Origin: Pseudomonas turukhanskensis
Lineage (GTDB): Bacteria > Pseudomonadota > Gammaproteobacteria > Pseudomonadales > Pseudomonadaceae
Direction: 5' to 3'
Length of the DNA stretch: 64,000 nucleotides
Assembly: GCF_027922365.1 (NCBI RefSeq)
Contig: NZ_BSFN01000001.1
Location: 385,671 to 449,670 of the forward strand
Positions 26,517 to 35,980 of the stretch are shown here, one piece after another. Both the position numbers and the translations under genes were made by a program. Under the pieces are notes generated by a model, which saw only the letters and a program-made list of their open reading frames with translations, was not told the origin of the DNA and made no database searches. How positions within the stretch are numbered: position 1 is the stretch's first letter; every line of letters begins with the position of its first letter.

Positions 26517-27287
26517 ATGTCGAAGCGCAACACTCCGCAACGTCGCCACACGATCCTCTCCTTGCTTGCCGAGCATGGCGAAGTGAGCGTCGACGAGCTG
26601 TCCAAAGCCTTCGCCACCTCGGAAGTCACCATCCGCAAAGACCTCGCCGCCCTCGAAACCAATGGCCTGCTGCTGCGCCGTTACGGTGGCGCGGTACCCA
26701 TGCCGCAAGAGCTGATTGCCGACAGCGCGCAACCCGTTTCGCAGTACAAACAAGCCATCGCCCGCGCCGGGGTCGCCTGCATCAAGGAACACGCGCGCAT
26801 CATCATCGACAGCGGCACCACCACGGCGGCGATGATTCCCCAGCTCGGCCACAAACCCGGCCTGGTGGTGATGACCAACTCGCTGAACGTGGCCAGCGCC
26901 TTGAGCGAGCTGGAACACGAACCGGTGCTGCTGATGACCGGCGGCACCTGGGACCCGCACTCCGAATCCTTCCAGGGCCAGGTAGCCGAACAGGTGCTGC
27001 GCTCTTACGATTTTGACCAGCTGTTTATCGGCGCCGACGGCATCGACCTGGCGCGCGGCACCACCACCTTCAACGAGCTGCTGGGCCTCAGCCGGGTAAT
27101 GGCTGATGTCGCCCGCGAAGTGATCGTGATGGTCGAGTCCGACAAGATCGGCCGCAAGATTCCCAACCTGGAACTGCCTTGGAGCAGCGTCCAGACCTTG
27201 ATCACCGATGACCGCCTCGACGTCGAGGCACGTGCATCCATCACCGCGCGTGGGGTTAACCTCATTTGCGCGGCGCTACCTGCTTAA
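26517..27287 (+). CDS. DeoR-family transcriptional regulator upstream of glmS
   Basis: A 256-residue regulator. The N-terminal helix-turn-helix spans about residues 5-58 (ILSLLAEHGEVSVDELSKAF, SEVTIRKDLAALE, then LLRRYGGAV). The C-terminal sugar-phosphate-sensing domain has IIIDSGTTTAAM, MTNSLNVA, LMTGGTW and IGADGID. It ends 11 nt before glmS, so the two are probably one operon. The context suggests control of amino-sugar synthesis; homologues in this position are sometimes called GlmR, but the ligand is not evident here. Confidence 0.92.
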   Translation: MSKRNTPQRRHTILSLLAEHGEVSVDELSKAFATSEVTIRKDLAALETNGLLLRRYGGAVPMPQELIADSAQPVSQYKQAIARAGVACIKEHARIIIDSGTTTAAMIPQLGHKPGLVVMTNSLNVASALSELEHEPVLLMTGGTWDPHSESFQGQVAEQVLRSYDFDQLFIGADGIDLARGTTTFNELLGLSRVMADVAREVIVMVESDKIGRKIPNLELPWSSVQTLITDDRLDVEARASITARGVNLICAALPA

Positions 27288-27298
27288 GGAGATAAACC

Positions 27299-29149
27299 AT
27301 GTGTGGCATCGTCGGCGCCGTCGCTGAACGCAACATCACCGCCATCCTCGTCGAAGGCCTGAAACGTCTGGAATACCGCGGCTACGACAGCGCCGGCCTG
27401 GCCGTCTTCAATAACGCAGGTGTGCTCGAGCGCCGTCGTCGCGTCGGCAAAGTCAGCGAGCTGGAACAGGCCCTGGCCGGTGAACCGCTGGCGGGCCGCC
27501 TGGGTATCGCCCACACCCGCTGGGCCACCCACGGTGCACCGAGCGAGCGCAACGCCCACCCGCACTTCTCCGGCAGTGACCTGGCGGTGGTGCACAACGG
27601 CATCATTGAAAACCACGAAGCCCTGCGCAAACAGCTGCAAGGCCTGGGTTACGTATTCAGCTCGGACACCGACACCGAAGTCATCGTCCACCTGCTCGAC
27701 CATAAGCTCAAAGCGCTGGGCGACCTCACCGTTGCCCTCAAAGCCACCGTCAAAGACCTCCACGGCGCCTACGGCCTGGCCGTAATCAGCGCCAAACAGC
27801 CCGACCGCCTGCTCGCCGCCCGCAGTGGCAGCCCGCTGGTAATCGGCCTGGGCCTGGGGGAAAACTTCCTCGCTTCCGACCAATTGGCCCTGCGCCAGGT
27901 CACCGACCGCTTCATGTACCTGGAAGAAGGCGATATCGCCGAAATCCGCCGCGACAGCGTGCAGATCTGGAGCGTCGACGGTCAGCCCGTGGTGCGTGAA
28001 AGCGTGCAATACCACGAAGGCGCCGAGGCCGCCGACAAGGGCGAATACCGCCATTTCATGCTCAAGGAAATCCACGAACAGCCCAAGGTCGTGCAGCGCA
28101 CCCTTGAAGGCCGCCTTGGCACCGACCATGTGTTGGTACAAGCCTTCGGCCCGCAAGCTGCCGAGCTGTTCGCCAAGGTGCAGAACGTGCAGATCGTTGC
28201 CTGCGGCACCAGCTTCCATGCCGGTATGGTTGCCCGTTATTGGCTGGAAGAATTGGCCGGCATTCCCTCCCAAGTCGAAGTCGCCAGCGAATTCCGCTAC
28301 CGCAAAGTGGTGGTGCAGCCCGGCACCCTGTTCGTCAGCATCTCGCAGTCCGGCGAAACTGCCGACACCCTGGCCGCCCTGCGCAACGGCAAAGCCAAAG
28401 GCCCGGACAACGGCGGCTACCTGGCCAGCCTGGCCATCTGCAACGTGGGCATCAGCTCGTTGGTGCGTGAGTCCGACCTGACCCTGCTGACCCAGGCCGG
28501 CCCGGAAATCGGCGTGGCCTCCACCAAAGCGTTCACCACGCAGCTGGTGGCGTTGATGCTGCTCACCCTGTCGCTTGGCCAAGTGCGCGGCACCCTGGCC
28601 AAAGGCGTGGAGGCCGAACTGGTCGAAGAACTGCGTCGTCTGCCCACCCGCCTGGGTGAAGCCCTGGCCATGGACGGCACCGTAGAGAAAATCGCCGAAC
28701 TGTTCGCCGAAAAACACCACGCTTTGTTCCTTGGCCGTGGCGCTCAGTACCCGGTGGCAATGGAAGGCGCGCTCAAGCTCAAAGAGATTTCCTATATCCA
28801 CGCCGAAGCCTATCCGGCAGGTGAGCTGAAACACGGCCCGCTGGCATTGGTTGACGCCGATATGCCGGTGGTCACCGTGGCGCCAAACAACGAGCTGCTG
28901 GAAAAGCTCAAATCCAACCTGCAGGAAGTGCGCGCCCGTGGCGGCGAGCTCATCGTGTTCGCTGACGGCGAGGCGAACATGAGCAATGGCGAGGGCACTC
29001 ACGTGGTGAACATGCCGCATATCTCCGATGCGCTGGCGCCGATTCTCTACACCCTGCCTCTGCAACTGCTGTCGTACTACGTGGCCGTGCTGCGTGGCAC
29101 GGACGTTGACCAGCCGCGCAATCTGGCGAAGAGCGTGACAGTCGAATAG
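27299..29149 (+). CDS. glmS: Glutamine-fructose-6-phosphate aminotransferase (isomerizing)
   Basis: A 616-residue enzyme making glucosamine-6-phosphate from fructose-6-phosphate and glutamine, the first step towards UDP-GlcNAc. The N-terminal glutaminase nucleophile is Cys2 (MCGIVGAV). Two SIS sugar-isomerase domains follow ([20 protein letters not shown]), and the protein ends [19 protein letters not shown] precedes the ATG. The conserved 3' end is the recognition target for Tn7-type transposons. Confidence 0.98.
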   Translation: MCGIVGAVAERNITAILVEGLKRLEYRGYDSAGLAVFNNAGVLERRRRVGKVSELEQALAGEPLAGRLGIAHTRWATHGAPSERNAHPHFSGSDLAVVHNGIIENHEALRKQLQGLGYVFSSDTDTEVIVHLLDHKLKALGDLTVALKATVKDLHGAYGLAVISAKQPDRLLAARSGSPLVIGLGLGENFLASDQLALRQVTDRFMYLEEGDIAEIRRDSVQIWSVDGQPVVRESVQYHEGAEAADKGEYRHFMLKEIHEQPKVVQRTLEGRLGTDHVLVQAFGPQAAELFAKVQNVQIVACGTSFHAGMVARYWLEELAGIPSQVEVASEFRYRKVVVQPGTLFVSISQSGETADTLAALRNGKAKGPDNGGYLASLAICNVGISSLVRESDLTLLTQAGPEIGVASTKAFTTQLVALMLLTLSLGQVRGTLAKGVEAELVEELRRLPTRLGEALAMDGTVEKIAELFAEKHHALFLGRGAQYPVAMEGALKLKEISYIHAEAYPAGELKHGPLALVDADMPVVTVAPNNELLEKLKSNLQEVRARGGELIVFADGEANMSNGEGTHVVNMPHISDALAPILYTLPLQLLSYYVAVLRGTDVDQPRNLAKSVTVE

Positions 29150-29158
29150 GACCTTTCA

Positions 29159-29188
29159 ACGGCTGTGGATAAGGTTATCCACAGCCGT
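29159..29188. other. attTn7: attTn7 insertion point with a head-to-head DnaA-box palindrome
   Basis: A 14-bp perfect inverted repeat around two Gs starts 10 nt after the glmS stop. Its arms contain two perfect DnaA boxes, TGTGGATAA (29164-29172) and TTATCCACA (29175-29183). Tn7 inserts about 25 nt after glmS, near 29174, which is the centre of this palindrome. No T run follows, so it is a poor intrinsic terminator. No transposon ends were seen, so the site looks empty. Confidence 0.7.
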
Positions 29189-29263
29189 ACTCAAGCCTTT
29201 CCTCTATCGTGCCCTTCTTATACGGGCCACGCTGGCCACCCCTTCCGGAAAAGGCCTTTCACC

Positions 29264-29737
29264 ATGCAACCCTGGAAAACGCCCGCTTCCATCCTTCAGG
29301 TTCGCCGCATCCTCACCAGCTACCGTCATTGGCTCGGCCACGACCTGTTATCCGGCGCGCTCGACCTTGGTGCCGAGCAACTGGCCGACGCTGCCTATTA
29401 CGCGCCACGCACGCTGCTCTCCCACGGCAACCAGGGCGACCCCGTTCTCAACTACGGCAACGCCGCTACCCTGGCGCTATGGGGTTACAGCTGGGACGAA
29501 CTCACCGCCACGCCCTCCCGGCTGACCGCCGAACCAATGGAGCGCAGTGAACGCCAACGTTTTCTTGAACAAGTGAGCAGCCAAGGCCACGTTACCGACT
29601 ACCGCGGCGTGCGTATCGCCAAAAACGGCCAACGGTTTTGGATTGAAAAAGCTGCCGTGTGGAATGTGCTTGATGAACAAGGCGAGAAGATTGGCCAGGC
29701 CGCCAGCTTCGACAGCTGGAAGTTGATCGAGCCCTAA
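29264..29737 (+). CDS. MEKHLA-domain protein (PAS-like)
   Basis: A 157-residue protein. Residues about 50-157 (NYGNAATLALWGYSWDELTATPS to GQAASFDSW) match the MEKHLA domain, a PAS-like fold first described in plant HD-ZIP III proteins and present as a stand-alone protein in bacteria. The motif variant FWIEKAAVWNVLDEQG is near the end. The ATG at 29264 is chosen; the frame is open back to 29165, inside the attTn7 palindrome, with no ribosome-binding site. The function is unknown. It lies just beyond attTn7. Confidence 0.8.
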   Translation: MQPWKTPASILQVRRILTSYRHWLGHDLLSGALDLGAEQLADAAYYAPRTLLSHGNQGDPVLNYGNAATLALWGYSWDELTATPSRLTAEPMERSERQRFLEQVSSQGHVTDYRGVRIAKNGQRFWIEKAAVWNVLDEQGEKIGQAASFDSWKLIEP

Positions 29738-29747
29738 GCTGCCCAGC

Positions 29748-29874
29748 GTGGCGCAGGCGTACGCCACTGCCTACACATCCGGCACCCATCTACTGGGGGC
29801 AGCCGTTACGGTCTCCTAGCCCTGCCAAGGAGAGCGCCCCCGCCTGCACAGACGCTGCTTGCATCTGCAAGCAG
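29748..29874 (+). promoter_or_regulatory. Structured leader upstream of the adhesin gene
   Basis: Three hairpins are nested in the 193-nt gap: GTGGCG / CGCCAC (29749-29768); GGGGGC / GCCCCC (29795-29800, 29836-29841) enclosing TCTCCT / AGGAGA (29812-29817, 29828-29833); and the 9-bp CTGCTTGCA / TGCAAGCAG (29855-29863, 29866-29874). I do not recognise a known riboswitch. Confidence 0.35.
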
Positions 29875-29930
29875 TCGACGCCACGAAGATTCTGACTTCC
29901 TGAAAAACCCCATCCGTGGAAGTCACCTTT

Positions 29931-32900
29931 ATGCGCTCGATAGCCCGAGGCCTGCTAACGCTGTACCTGTCGTTTTGCATCGTCCTTTCCCCCCTCTTTC
30001 CTGCTCTTGCCCACGGGCAACCGGGCGCCACGCCCCAGCAGTTGCCCGAACTGGGCAGCGCAGCCGCGCCGGCACCCGCCAAACCACAGAACAATGAGCA
30101 GGCTTCGCACGGGTGGTTCGCGGCGGACACCGACAGCACGTTCACCGACAGAACCTTGGCAGCCGGTGCCATGCGTGACCGCACCGGTGGCGTTGATGAA
30201 GCAATGGCACGGGCCGGCGGCGCGTTGAGCGGCACTGCGAGCGGGGCAACCCAGCAATGGTTCAGCAGCCACGGCATCACGTCGGCACTGGCCTTGGGCG
30301 CGGGCCGACACGGTGTCAAAAGCGGCAGCCTTGATCTCCTGGTGCCCTTCTATAAGGCCGGTAACAGTATGGTCTTCAGCCAGGCCGGTATACGCCGGGC
30401 TAACACCTACACCAAGGACTATCGCAACACCGTCAACCTGGGCCTGGGCTATCGGCACGATGTCGGCAACTGGTTGCTGGGCCTAAACAGCTTCTACGAC
30501 CGTGACCTCACCGCTAAAAACGAGCGTATAGGCTATGGCGTAGAAGCCTGGACCGACTTTCTCAAACTGAGCGCCAACACCTACCAGCCACTGTCCAGTT
30601 GGAAAACCTCGCCCGACCTCGATGACTACCTGGAACGCCCGGCCAGAGGCTGGGATGTGCGCGCCGAAGGCTACCTGCCGACCTACCCGCAACTGGGCGG
30701 CAAGTTGGCCTACGAGCAGTACTACGGCGATGAAGTCAGCCTGTTTTCCGGTGCTGATCGCAAGAAAGACCCAAACTCAATGACGGTGGGTGTGATCTAC
30801 AACCCCGTGCCCTTGATGGGGCTGAACCTGGACCACCGGTTTGGCCTGGGCGGGCAAACCGATACCTCGGCCAATCTGACCTTCACGTACCGCCTGGGTG
30901 AACCACTGGCCAGGCAGCTTTCCAGCGACAACCTGATGGCCAGCCGCCTGCTCGAGCGCATGCGCTATGACCTGGTATCGCGCAACAACGAAATCGTGCT
31001 GAACGTTAAAAAAGACCTCGTCGAGCTGCGCCTGCAGGCTGTTATCTCCGGCACGGAAAACACTGCCGTGCCGCTGCAACTAACGGGTGCCGATATGTTG
31101 CAAAGCCTGGCGTGGACAGGCAGCGCTGCCGGTTTTATCGCCGCCAACACCCGCAGTACGCAAACAATGCTCCACCTGCCGGCCTATAACGCCAACGGCA
31201 GCAACACCTACAGCCTTCAGGCCAACGGTATCGACCGCGGCGGACGCGCGGTGACCTCCAATCTGATGACGGTAATGGTGTTGTCCGTGGGAGTGGCGGT
31301 GGTTGCCAGTTCCGCCTCAATCGAGGCCAACGGCACCGACACCACCACCTTGAGCGCCACTGTTACCGATGCCCAGGGCCAGCCAGTAGGGGCAGGCCAT
31401 ACGGTGACTTGGACAACTACCGCCGGCACCCTCGCCAGCACCACCTCCAGCACCGATGCCAACGGCGTCGCCACCATGGTGCTGACCAGCTCAACCACCG
31501 CAGGTACTGCCACCGTGCAGGCAGCGGCCAGCGCGGCAAGCGCCACCTTTGCCGTCACCTTCACCGCCGGCGCAGCCAGCGCGCTGCAACTGGAAGCAAC
31601 GCCGGCCTCGATAACCGCCGATGGTATTGCCACCTCCTCATTGCTTGCGACCGTTAGCGATGTGCACGGCAACCCGGTGGCCGCTGGCGTCAGCGTGAGC
31701 TGGAGCACCAGCGCCGGCACCCTCGCCAGCCCAACCTCGCTCACCGATGCCAATGGTGTCGCCACGGTGGTGCTCACCAGCTCGACCACCGCAGGCGCAG
31801 CCACTGTGCAAGCCACCTCCGGCAGCGCAAGCGGCTCGGCGACGGTTATCTACAGCGCAGGCGTGCTCGCGGCTATTACGGTGAGCTCGGCAGCAGCCTC
31901 GATTACTGCCGATGGCACCAGCACCACCACCCTGAGCGCCAGTGTTGAAGACGCCAATGGCAACAGTGTGGGGGCGGGTGTAACCGTAAACTGGAGCACC
32001 AGCGCCGGCACTCTTGCCAGCGCCACCTCCACCACCAATGCCAACGGTATCGCCACGGTGGTGCTCACCAGCTCGACCACCGCCGGCACCGCTACCGTGC
32101 AAGCCACCTCTGGCACCGCAAGCGGCTCGGCCACGGTTATCTATAGCGCCGATGTACCGGCGGCTATCGCGGTGAGCTCGGCAGCGGCCTCCATTACCGC
32201 CGATGGCACCAGCACCACCACCCTGAGCGCCAGTATTGAAGACGCCAATGGCAACAGTGTGGGGGCGGGCGTCACGGTAAGCTGGAGCACCAGCGCCGGA
32301 ACCCTCGCCAGCGCCACCTCCACCACCAATGCCAACGGTATCGCAACGGTGGTGCTCACCAGCTCGACCACCGCCGGCACCGCCACCGTGCAAGCCACCT
32401 CCGGCAGCGCAAGCGGCTCGGCGACGGTTATCTTTCTCGGCCCCGCGGCGGTTATTAGCCTGAGCCCGGCAGCGGCCTCAATCACTGCCGATGGCACCAG
32501 CACAACTACCCTGAGCGCCAGTGTTGAAGACGCCAATGGAAACAGTGTGGGGGCGGGTGTCACCGTAAGCTGGAGCACCAGCGCAGGCAGTCTTGCCAGC
32601 GCCACCTCCACCACCAATTCCAGCGGTCTTGCCACGGTGGTGCTGACCAGCTCGACCACTGCAGGCACCGTTACCGTGCAAGCCGCCTCTGGCAGCGCAA
32701 GCGGTTCGGCGACGGTAACCTTTCTTGCCCCCGCGGCAGCTATTAGCTTGAGCCCGGCAGCAGACTCGATTACGGCCGACGGCACCAGCACCACTACCCT
32801 GAGTGCGCGTGTCGAAGATGCCAATGGCAGCGCGTTAGGTGCAGGGCAAACGGTGAACTGGAGCACCCCGGCTGGCACGCTGGGCAGTGCAACTTCCACG

Positions 32901-33290
32901 ACCGATGCCACTGGCGTGGCCACGGTGGTATTGACCAGTGCGACCACAGCCGGGGTAGCCGATGTGACCGCTCGCGTCGGTACGGTGCAAAGCTCCGCCA
33001 CCGTAACGTTTGCGGCCGGGCCTGCTGCAAGCTTGGTGCTAACGGCGCCTGCTACCGCCAATATCAATCGAACTGTAACGCTCAGTGCCACCCTTACGGA
33101 CGCCCACGGCAACCTGGTTGGCGCCGGTGTTGGAGTGGCATGGGACGGGGATAAAGTCGTTGGCTCCACCACCAACACCAACGCCAACGGAGTTGCCACT
33201 TTTGTGTTTGGCCGCACGACGCCCGGACCAGTCACGATTCGGGCCACCTCGGGTACATTGAGCGATTCGATCACGGTAACCTATCAATAA
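29931..33290 (+). CDS. Inverse autotransporter (intimin/invasin-like) adhesin
   Basis: A 1,119-residue outer-membrane adhesin. It has a signal peptide (about residues 1-32), a Pro/Ala-rich spacer, and an inverse-autotransporter beta-barrel domain (about 90-330, with GLGYRHDVGNWLLGLNSFYD and WDVRAEGYLPTYPQLGGKLAYEQYYGD-type strands). A linker follows, then seven bacterial Ig-like (Big_1) repeats of about 90-97 residues to the C-terminus. The start at 29931 has GGAAG 8 nt upstream; GTG 29916 is less likely. No LysM domain precedes the barrel and no lectin-like tip was seen. Repeats 3-5 are nearly identical. The likely role is surface attachment. Confidence 0.92.
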   Translation: MRSIARGLLTLYLSFCIVLSPLFPALAHGQPGATPQQLPELGSAAAPAPAKPQNNEQASHGWFAADTDSTFTDRTLAAGAMRDRTGGVDEAMARAGGALSGTASGATQQWFSSHGITSALALGAGRHGVKSGSLDLLVPFYKAGNSMVFSQAGIRRANTYTKDYRNTVNLGLGYRHDVGNWLLGLNSFYDRDLTAKNERIGYGVEAWTDFLKLSANTYQPLSSWKTSPDLDDYLERPARGWDVRAEGYLPTYPQLGGKLAYEQYYGDEVSLFSGADRKKDPNSMTVGVIYNPVPLMGLNLDHRFGLGGQTDTSANLTFTYRLGEPLARQLSSDNLMASRLLERMRYDLVSRNNEIVLNVKKDLVELRLQAVISGTENTAVPLQLTGADMLQSLAWTGSAAGFIAANTRSTQTMLHLPAYNANGSNTYSLQANGIDRGGRAVTSNLMTVMVLSVGVAVVASSASIEANGTDTTTLSATVTDAQGQPVGAGHTVTWTTTAGTLASTTSSTDANGVATMVLTSSTTAGTATVQAAASAASATFAVTFTAGAASALQLEATPASITADGIATSSLLATVSDVHGNPVAAGVSVSWSTSAGTLASPTSLTDANGVATVVLTSSTTAGAATVQATSGSASGSATVIYSAGVLAAITVSSAAASITADGTSTTTLSASVEDANGNSVGAGVTVNWSTSAGTLASATSTTNANGIATVVLTSSTTAGTATVQATSGTASGSATVIYSADVPAAIAVSSAAASITADGTSTTTLSASIEDANGNSVGAGVTVSWSTSAGTLASATSTTNANGIATVVLTSSTTAGTATVQATSGSASGSATVIFLGPAAVISLSPAAASITADGTSTTTLSASVEDANGNSVGAGVTVSWSTSAGSLASATSTTNSSGLATVVLTSSTTAGTVTVQAASGSASGSATVTFLAPAAAISLSPAADSITADGTSTTTLSARVEDANGSALGAGQTVNWSTPAGTLGSATSTTDATGVATVVLTSATTAGVADVTARVGTVQSSATVTFAAGPAASLVLTAPATANINRTVTLSATLTDAHGNLVGAGVGVAWDGDKVVGSTTNTNANGVATFVFGRTTPGPVTIRATSGTLSDSITVTYQ
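31863..32729 (+). repeat. Near-identical tandem repeats encoding Ig-like domains 3-5
   Basis: Three consecutive units (31863-32153, 32154-32441, 32442-32729; 288-291 nt) differ at only scattered positions in DNA as well as protein. The flanking units 1, 2, 6 and 7 are much more diverged. Such identity favours gain or loss of units by recombination. Confidence 0.9.
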
Positions 33291-33367
33291 AAGGGCGATT
33301 AACGTACCGGGTCCAGGCCCTCTCATCGCGTTGATGAAGTGAAATATGTTCACCTCTTAGCCCTAAA

Positions 33368-33395
33368 AAAGCGCTCCGACTTATCGGGGCGTTTT
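33368..33395 (+). terminator. Terminator after the adhesin gene
   Basis: A 12-pair stem (AAAGCGCTCCGA / TCGGGGCGTTTT, two G-T pairs) with the 4-nt loop CTTA and a T-rich tail lies 77 nt after the stop. Confidence 0.75.
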
Positions 33396-33448
33396 GTTTA
33401 ACCCGACCGCCCGCTCCTGTATACCAGTGCTATTCGTTCGCCGGCCCC

Positions 33449-35980
33449 TTACAACCCCACCCCCAGAAACCACCGGTAGTACGGATTGCCGCTATCGCGC
33501 TGCATCACCCCCCGCACCGCCTGTTCCCACTCCTGCCGTTTGCCTTGATAGGCCAGCAGCCCCACGCCGTAGAAGCTTTGCAGGCGCTCTTGCTGGACCG
33601 TCACGGCATTCACCAGCGCAGGGTCGGCATTCGTCAGCGGTGGGCGGGTGGTTTTGCCGAGCAGGGCGGGCAGGGTGCGGATGATTTCATCGTGCTTTAC
33701 CCAGGGGGCGTATTCGATGCGCGGGTAGTCGTCGGTTACGGCACGGACGTCGCCTGCAAAGCTTTCCAGGCCGGCGCGGTCGGTTACCCAGGTGCCGAGC
33801 AGGGCCGCCGGGTTGGCGATGCCGACCTGGCGCAGGGCGGTCGCAACGCTGGGCTGTTCGAAGCGTTGTGCAATGCGGGTTGCATCCAGTGGCATGGGTT
33901 GCTGGGAGCCGACCAACAGCATCTCGTGGAATTCGGTGGTCCACAGCGAGGCGTGGGGGAATACGTCGAGAAAGGCGCGTACCAAAGCGCGGCTTTCGTC
34001 CAGGGTTTGGGTGGGCAGCGGCAGCCATTGGGCGACGATGCCGTTGCTGTTCAGGAGGCTGGCGGCCAGTTGGTAGAAGTCGCGCGAATACAGGTTCACC
34101 ACCCCGGCGGCCGAGGGCGGCGGCGGTTCAAGGGTGATGAGGTCGTAGGTATCGGCGTTTCTCAGCAGTTCGCGGCGGCCGTCGCGCAGGCGGATGTCCA
34201 AGCGCGGGTCGCTGGCGGCGTCGAAGTTGCCTTTGAACAGCGACGCAGCGCTGACCACGGCGGGCAGCAGTTCGGCGACTACCGGCTTTTCCAGCGCCGG
34301 GTATTGCAGCAGGGCGCCGGCGGTGATGCCGGTACCAAAGCCGATGACCAGTGCCGAGCGCGGTTCGCCGCTGTGGATAAGAAGCGGCAGCAGCGCTTGC
34401 AGGCGCATATAGCGCAACGACGGCATGGCATCGCCAGTGTTGGATACGCCCTGGATATACAGGCGGTTGAAGCGTTGCTGCGGGTTGCCCTGGGTGACAA
34501 CGGCCACGGTGCCGCCGCTGCCTTCTTCGTAAAAGGCCAGCGTGCCTTTCTGCGCACCCGGCAGCAGGTCTGCCAGGGTTTGCGGCGGGGTGAAGAGGCC
34601 CACGGCCACCGACGCCAGAGCGACTACGGTGACCGCATTGCGCAGCCGGTGTGTCACCCGCTCGCCAAAGCTCACGGCAACCAAGCCGATCAACCCGGCC
34701 AGCACCGCCAGCAGGCCCAGGCTGTGCACCAGGCCCAGAAACGGAATCAGTACAAAGCCGCAGAGCATCACACCGACAATGCCGCCAAGGGTGTTCAACG
34801 CCACAATGGCGCCCACATCTCGCCCCACATGGCGGCTGTCCACGGCCAGGCGCAGGGCCAGGGGAAACGCGGCGCCAAGCAAGGTGGTGGGCAGAAAAAC
34901 GATGGTCAGCGCCGCCACCAGAAACCGCGCGCACATGCCGGCCAGTTCATTGTCGGTGCTGATCAGCACCCACGCCTCCACGTGGCTTTGCGCATCCACC
35001 AGCCAGCGGCCGAGGCCGGCGATTTCCAGCAGGGCCAGCAGACCGGCGCCGGCGATCAGCAGGCCGAACAGGCCCCATGGGTCGCGCAGGGTATCGGCAC
35101 GTCGGGCATACAGGGCGCTGCCCAGCACCAGCCCGGCAAGGTAGGTGGCGAGCATTACCGAGAAGGCGAACGTGCGGGTGCTCATAAATTGCACGATGGC
35201 TTGCGACCATAGCACTTCGTAACCCAGCGCCACCCCGCCGGCGACGCTATAGAGCACCAGCGCCAGGCGCGCGGCCTTGCTGCGCGGGTTGCGCTCGAGC
35301 ATGGGCGTGGCCGGCAATAGCCGTTGACCGCGGTGTTGCCACAGCGCGCCGAGGGCGGCGAGCAGGTTGAGCGCGGCGGCAGCAAAAGCGGTGCCGCGCA
35401 CACCCAGTGCGGGAATCAATACGAAGGCAGTGAGCAGCGTGCCGGCAATGGCGCCGGCGGTATTGGCTGCATATAAACGGCCGCCGGCGCTGCCAAGCTG
35501 GTCGGTGGCGGGGCCAATGGCGCGCATCAGCACCGGCAAGGTGCCGCCCATCAGGAGGGCCGGAACGCCCACCAGGGCGAACGGCAGCAACCAGGCGAGC
35601 AGCCCGATCTGCGCTTCCAGGCGGGCAAATAAACCGGCGGCATTACCCAGGCCATAGGTGGCGGCAATGCCCAACACGGCGACCATCACTTCCAGCCCGG
35701 CGTACAGCAAAACGGGGCGCGCCAGGCGGTCGGCGAGGCGGCCAAAGGCCAGGCTGCCGAAGGCTAAACCGGCAAAAAACGCGCTAACGCCCGTGGTAAT
35801 GGCGTACACCTCCACGCCCACCACCAACGACAGCTGTTTTATCCACAGCACTTGGTAAATCAGCGCCGCGCCGCCGGAAACAAACAGCAGCAAGGCGCAC
35901 ATAAGCAGGGCCGGGCTGGCCGCAACGGGGGTGACGCGGGAGGTGTGAGCGGGAGTCTTTGAACGGCTCGCAGACGGCAT
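33449..35980 (-). CDS. Multi-pass membrane protein fused to a spermidine synthase-like domain
   Basis: An 843-residue fusion protein. About residues 20-520 contain many hydrophobic helices, including two related halves (LLLFVSGGAALIYQVLWIKQLS and LALVLYSVAGGVALGYEVLWSQ) as in MFS-like spermidine-synthase fusions. About residues 570-760 resemble the SpeE Rossmann fold (LVIGFGTGITAGALL, VVAELLPAVVSAA, LRDGRRELLR, YDLITLEPPPP). The usual aspartate of the polyamine-synthase active site is not clear, so true aminopropyl transfer is uncertain. The ATG at 35980 has AAGGA upstream; the frame extends to 36217, but that part is low-complexity and overlaps repeats. Confidence 0.85.
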   Translation of the reverse strand: MPSASRSKTPAHTSRVTPVAASPALLMCALLLFVSGGAALIYQVLWIKQLSLVVGVEVYAITTGVSAFFAGLAFGSLAFGRLADRLARPVLLYAGLEVMVAVLGIAATYGLGNAAGLFARLEAQIGLLAWLLPFALVGVPALLMGGTLPVLMRAIGPATDQLGSAGGRLYAANTAGAIAGTLLTAFVLIPALGVRGTAFAAAALNLLAALGALWQHRGQRLLPATPMLERNPRSKAARLALVLYSVAGGVALGYEVLWSQAIVQFMSTRTFAFSVMLATYLAGLVLGSALYARRADTLRDPWGLFGLLIAGAGLLALLEIAGLGRWLVDAQSHVEAWVLISTDNELAGMCARFLVAALTIVFLPTTLLGAAFPLALRLAVDSRHVGRDVGAIVALNTLGGIVGVMLCGFVLIPFLGLVHSLGLLAVLAGLIGLVAVSFGERVTHRLRNAVTVVALASVAVGLFTPPQTLADLLPGAQKGTLAFYEEGSGGTVAVVTQGNPQQRFNRLYIQGVSNTGDAMPSLRYMRLQALLPLLIHSGEPRSALVIGFGTGITAGALLQYPALEKPVVAELLPAVVSAASLFKGNFDAASDPRLDIRLRDGRRELLRNADTYDLITLEPPPPSAAGVVNLYSRDFYQLAASLLNSNGIVAQWLPLPTQTLDESRALVRAFLDVFPHASLWTTEFHEMLLVGSQQPMPLDATRIAQRFEQPSVATALRQVGIANPAALLGTWVTDRAGLESFAGDVRAVTDDYPRIEYAPWVKHDEIIRTLPALLGKTTRPPLTNADPALVNAVTVQQERLQSFYGVGLLAYQGKRQEWEQAVRGVMQRDSGNPYYRWFLGVGL

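Noticed and set aside
29189..29263. Tn7-like transposon end next to glmS
   Set aside because: No terminal repeats, tns genes or target duplication were seen.
31291..33287. Regular repeats considered as a CRISPR array
   Set aside because: The units are about 290 nt, coding and without spacers; they encode Ig-like domains.
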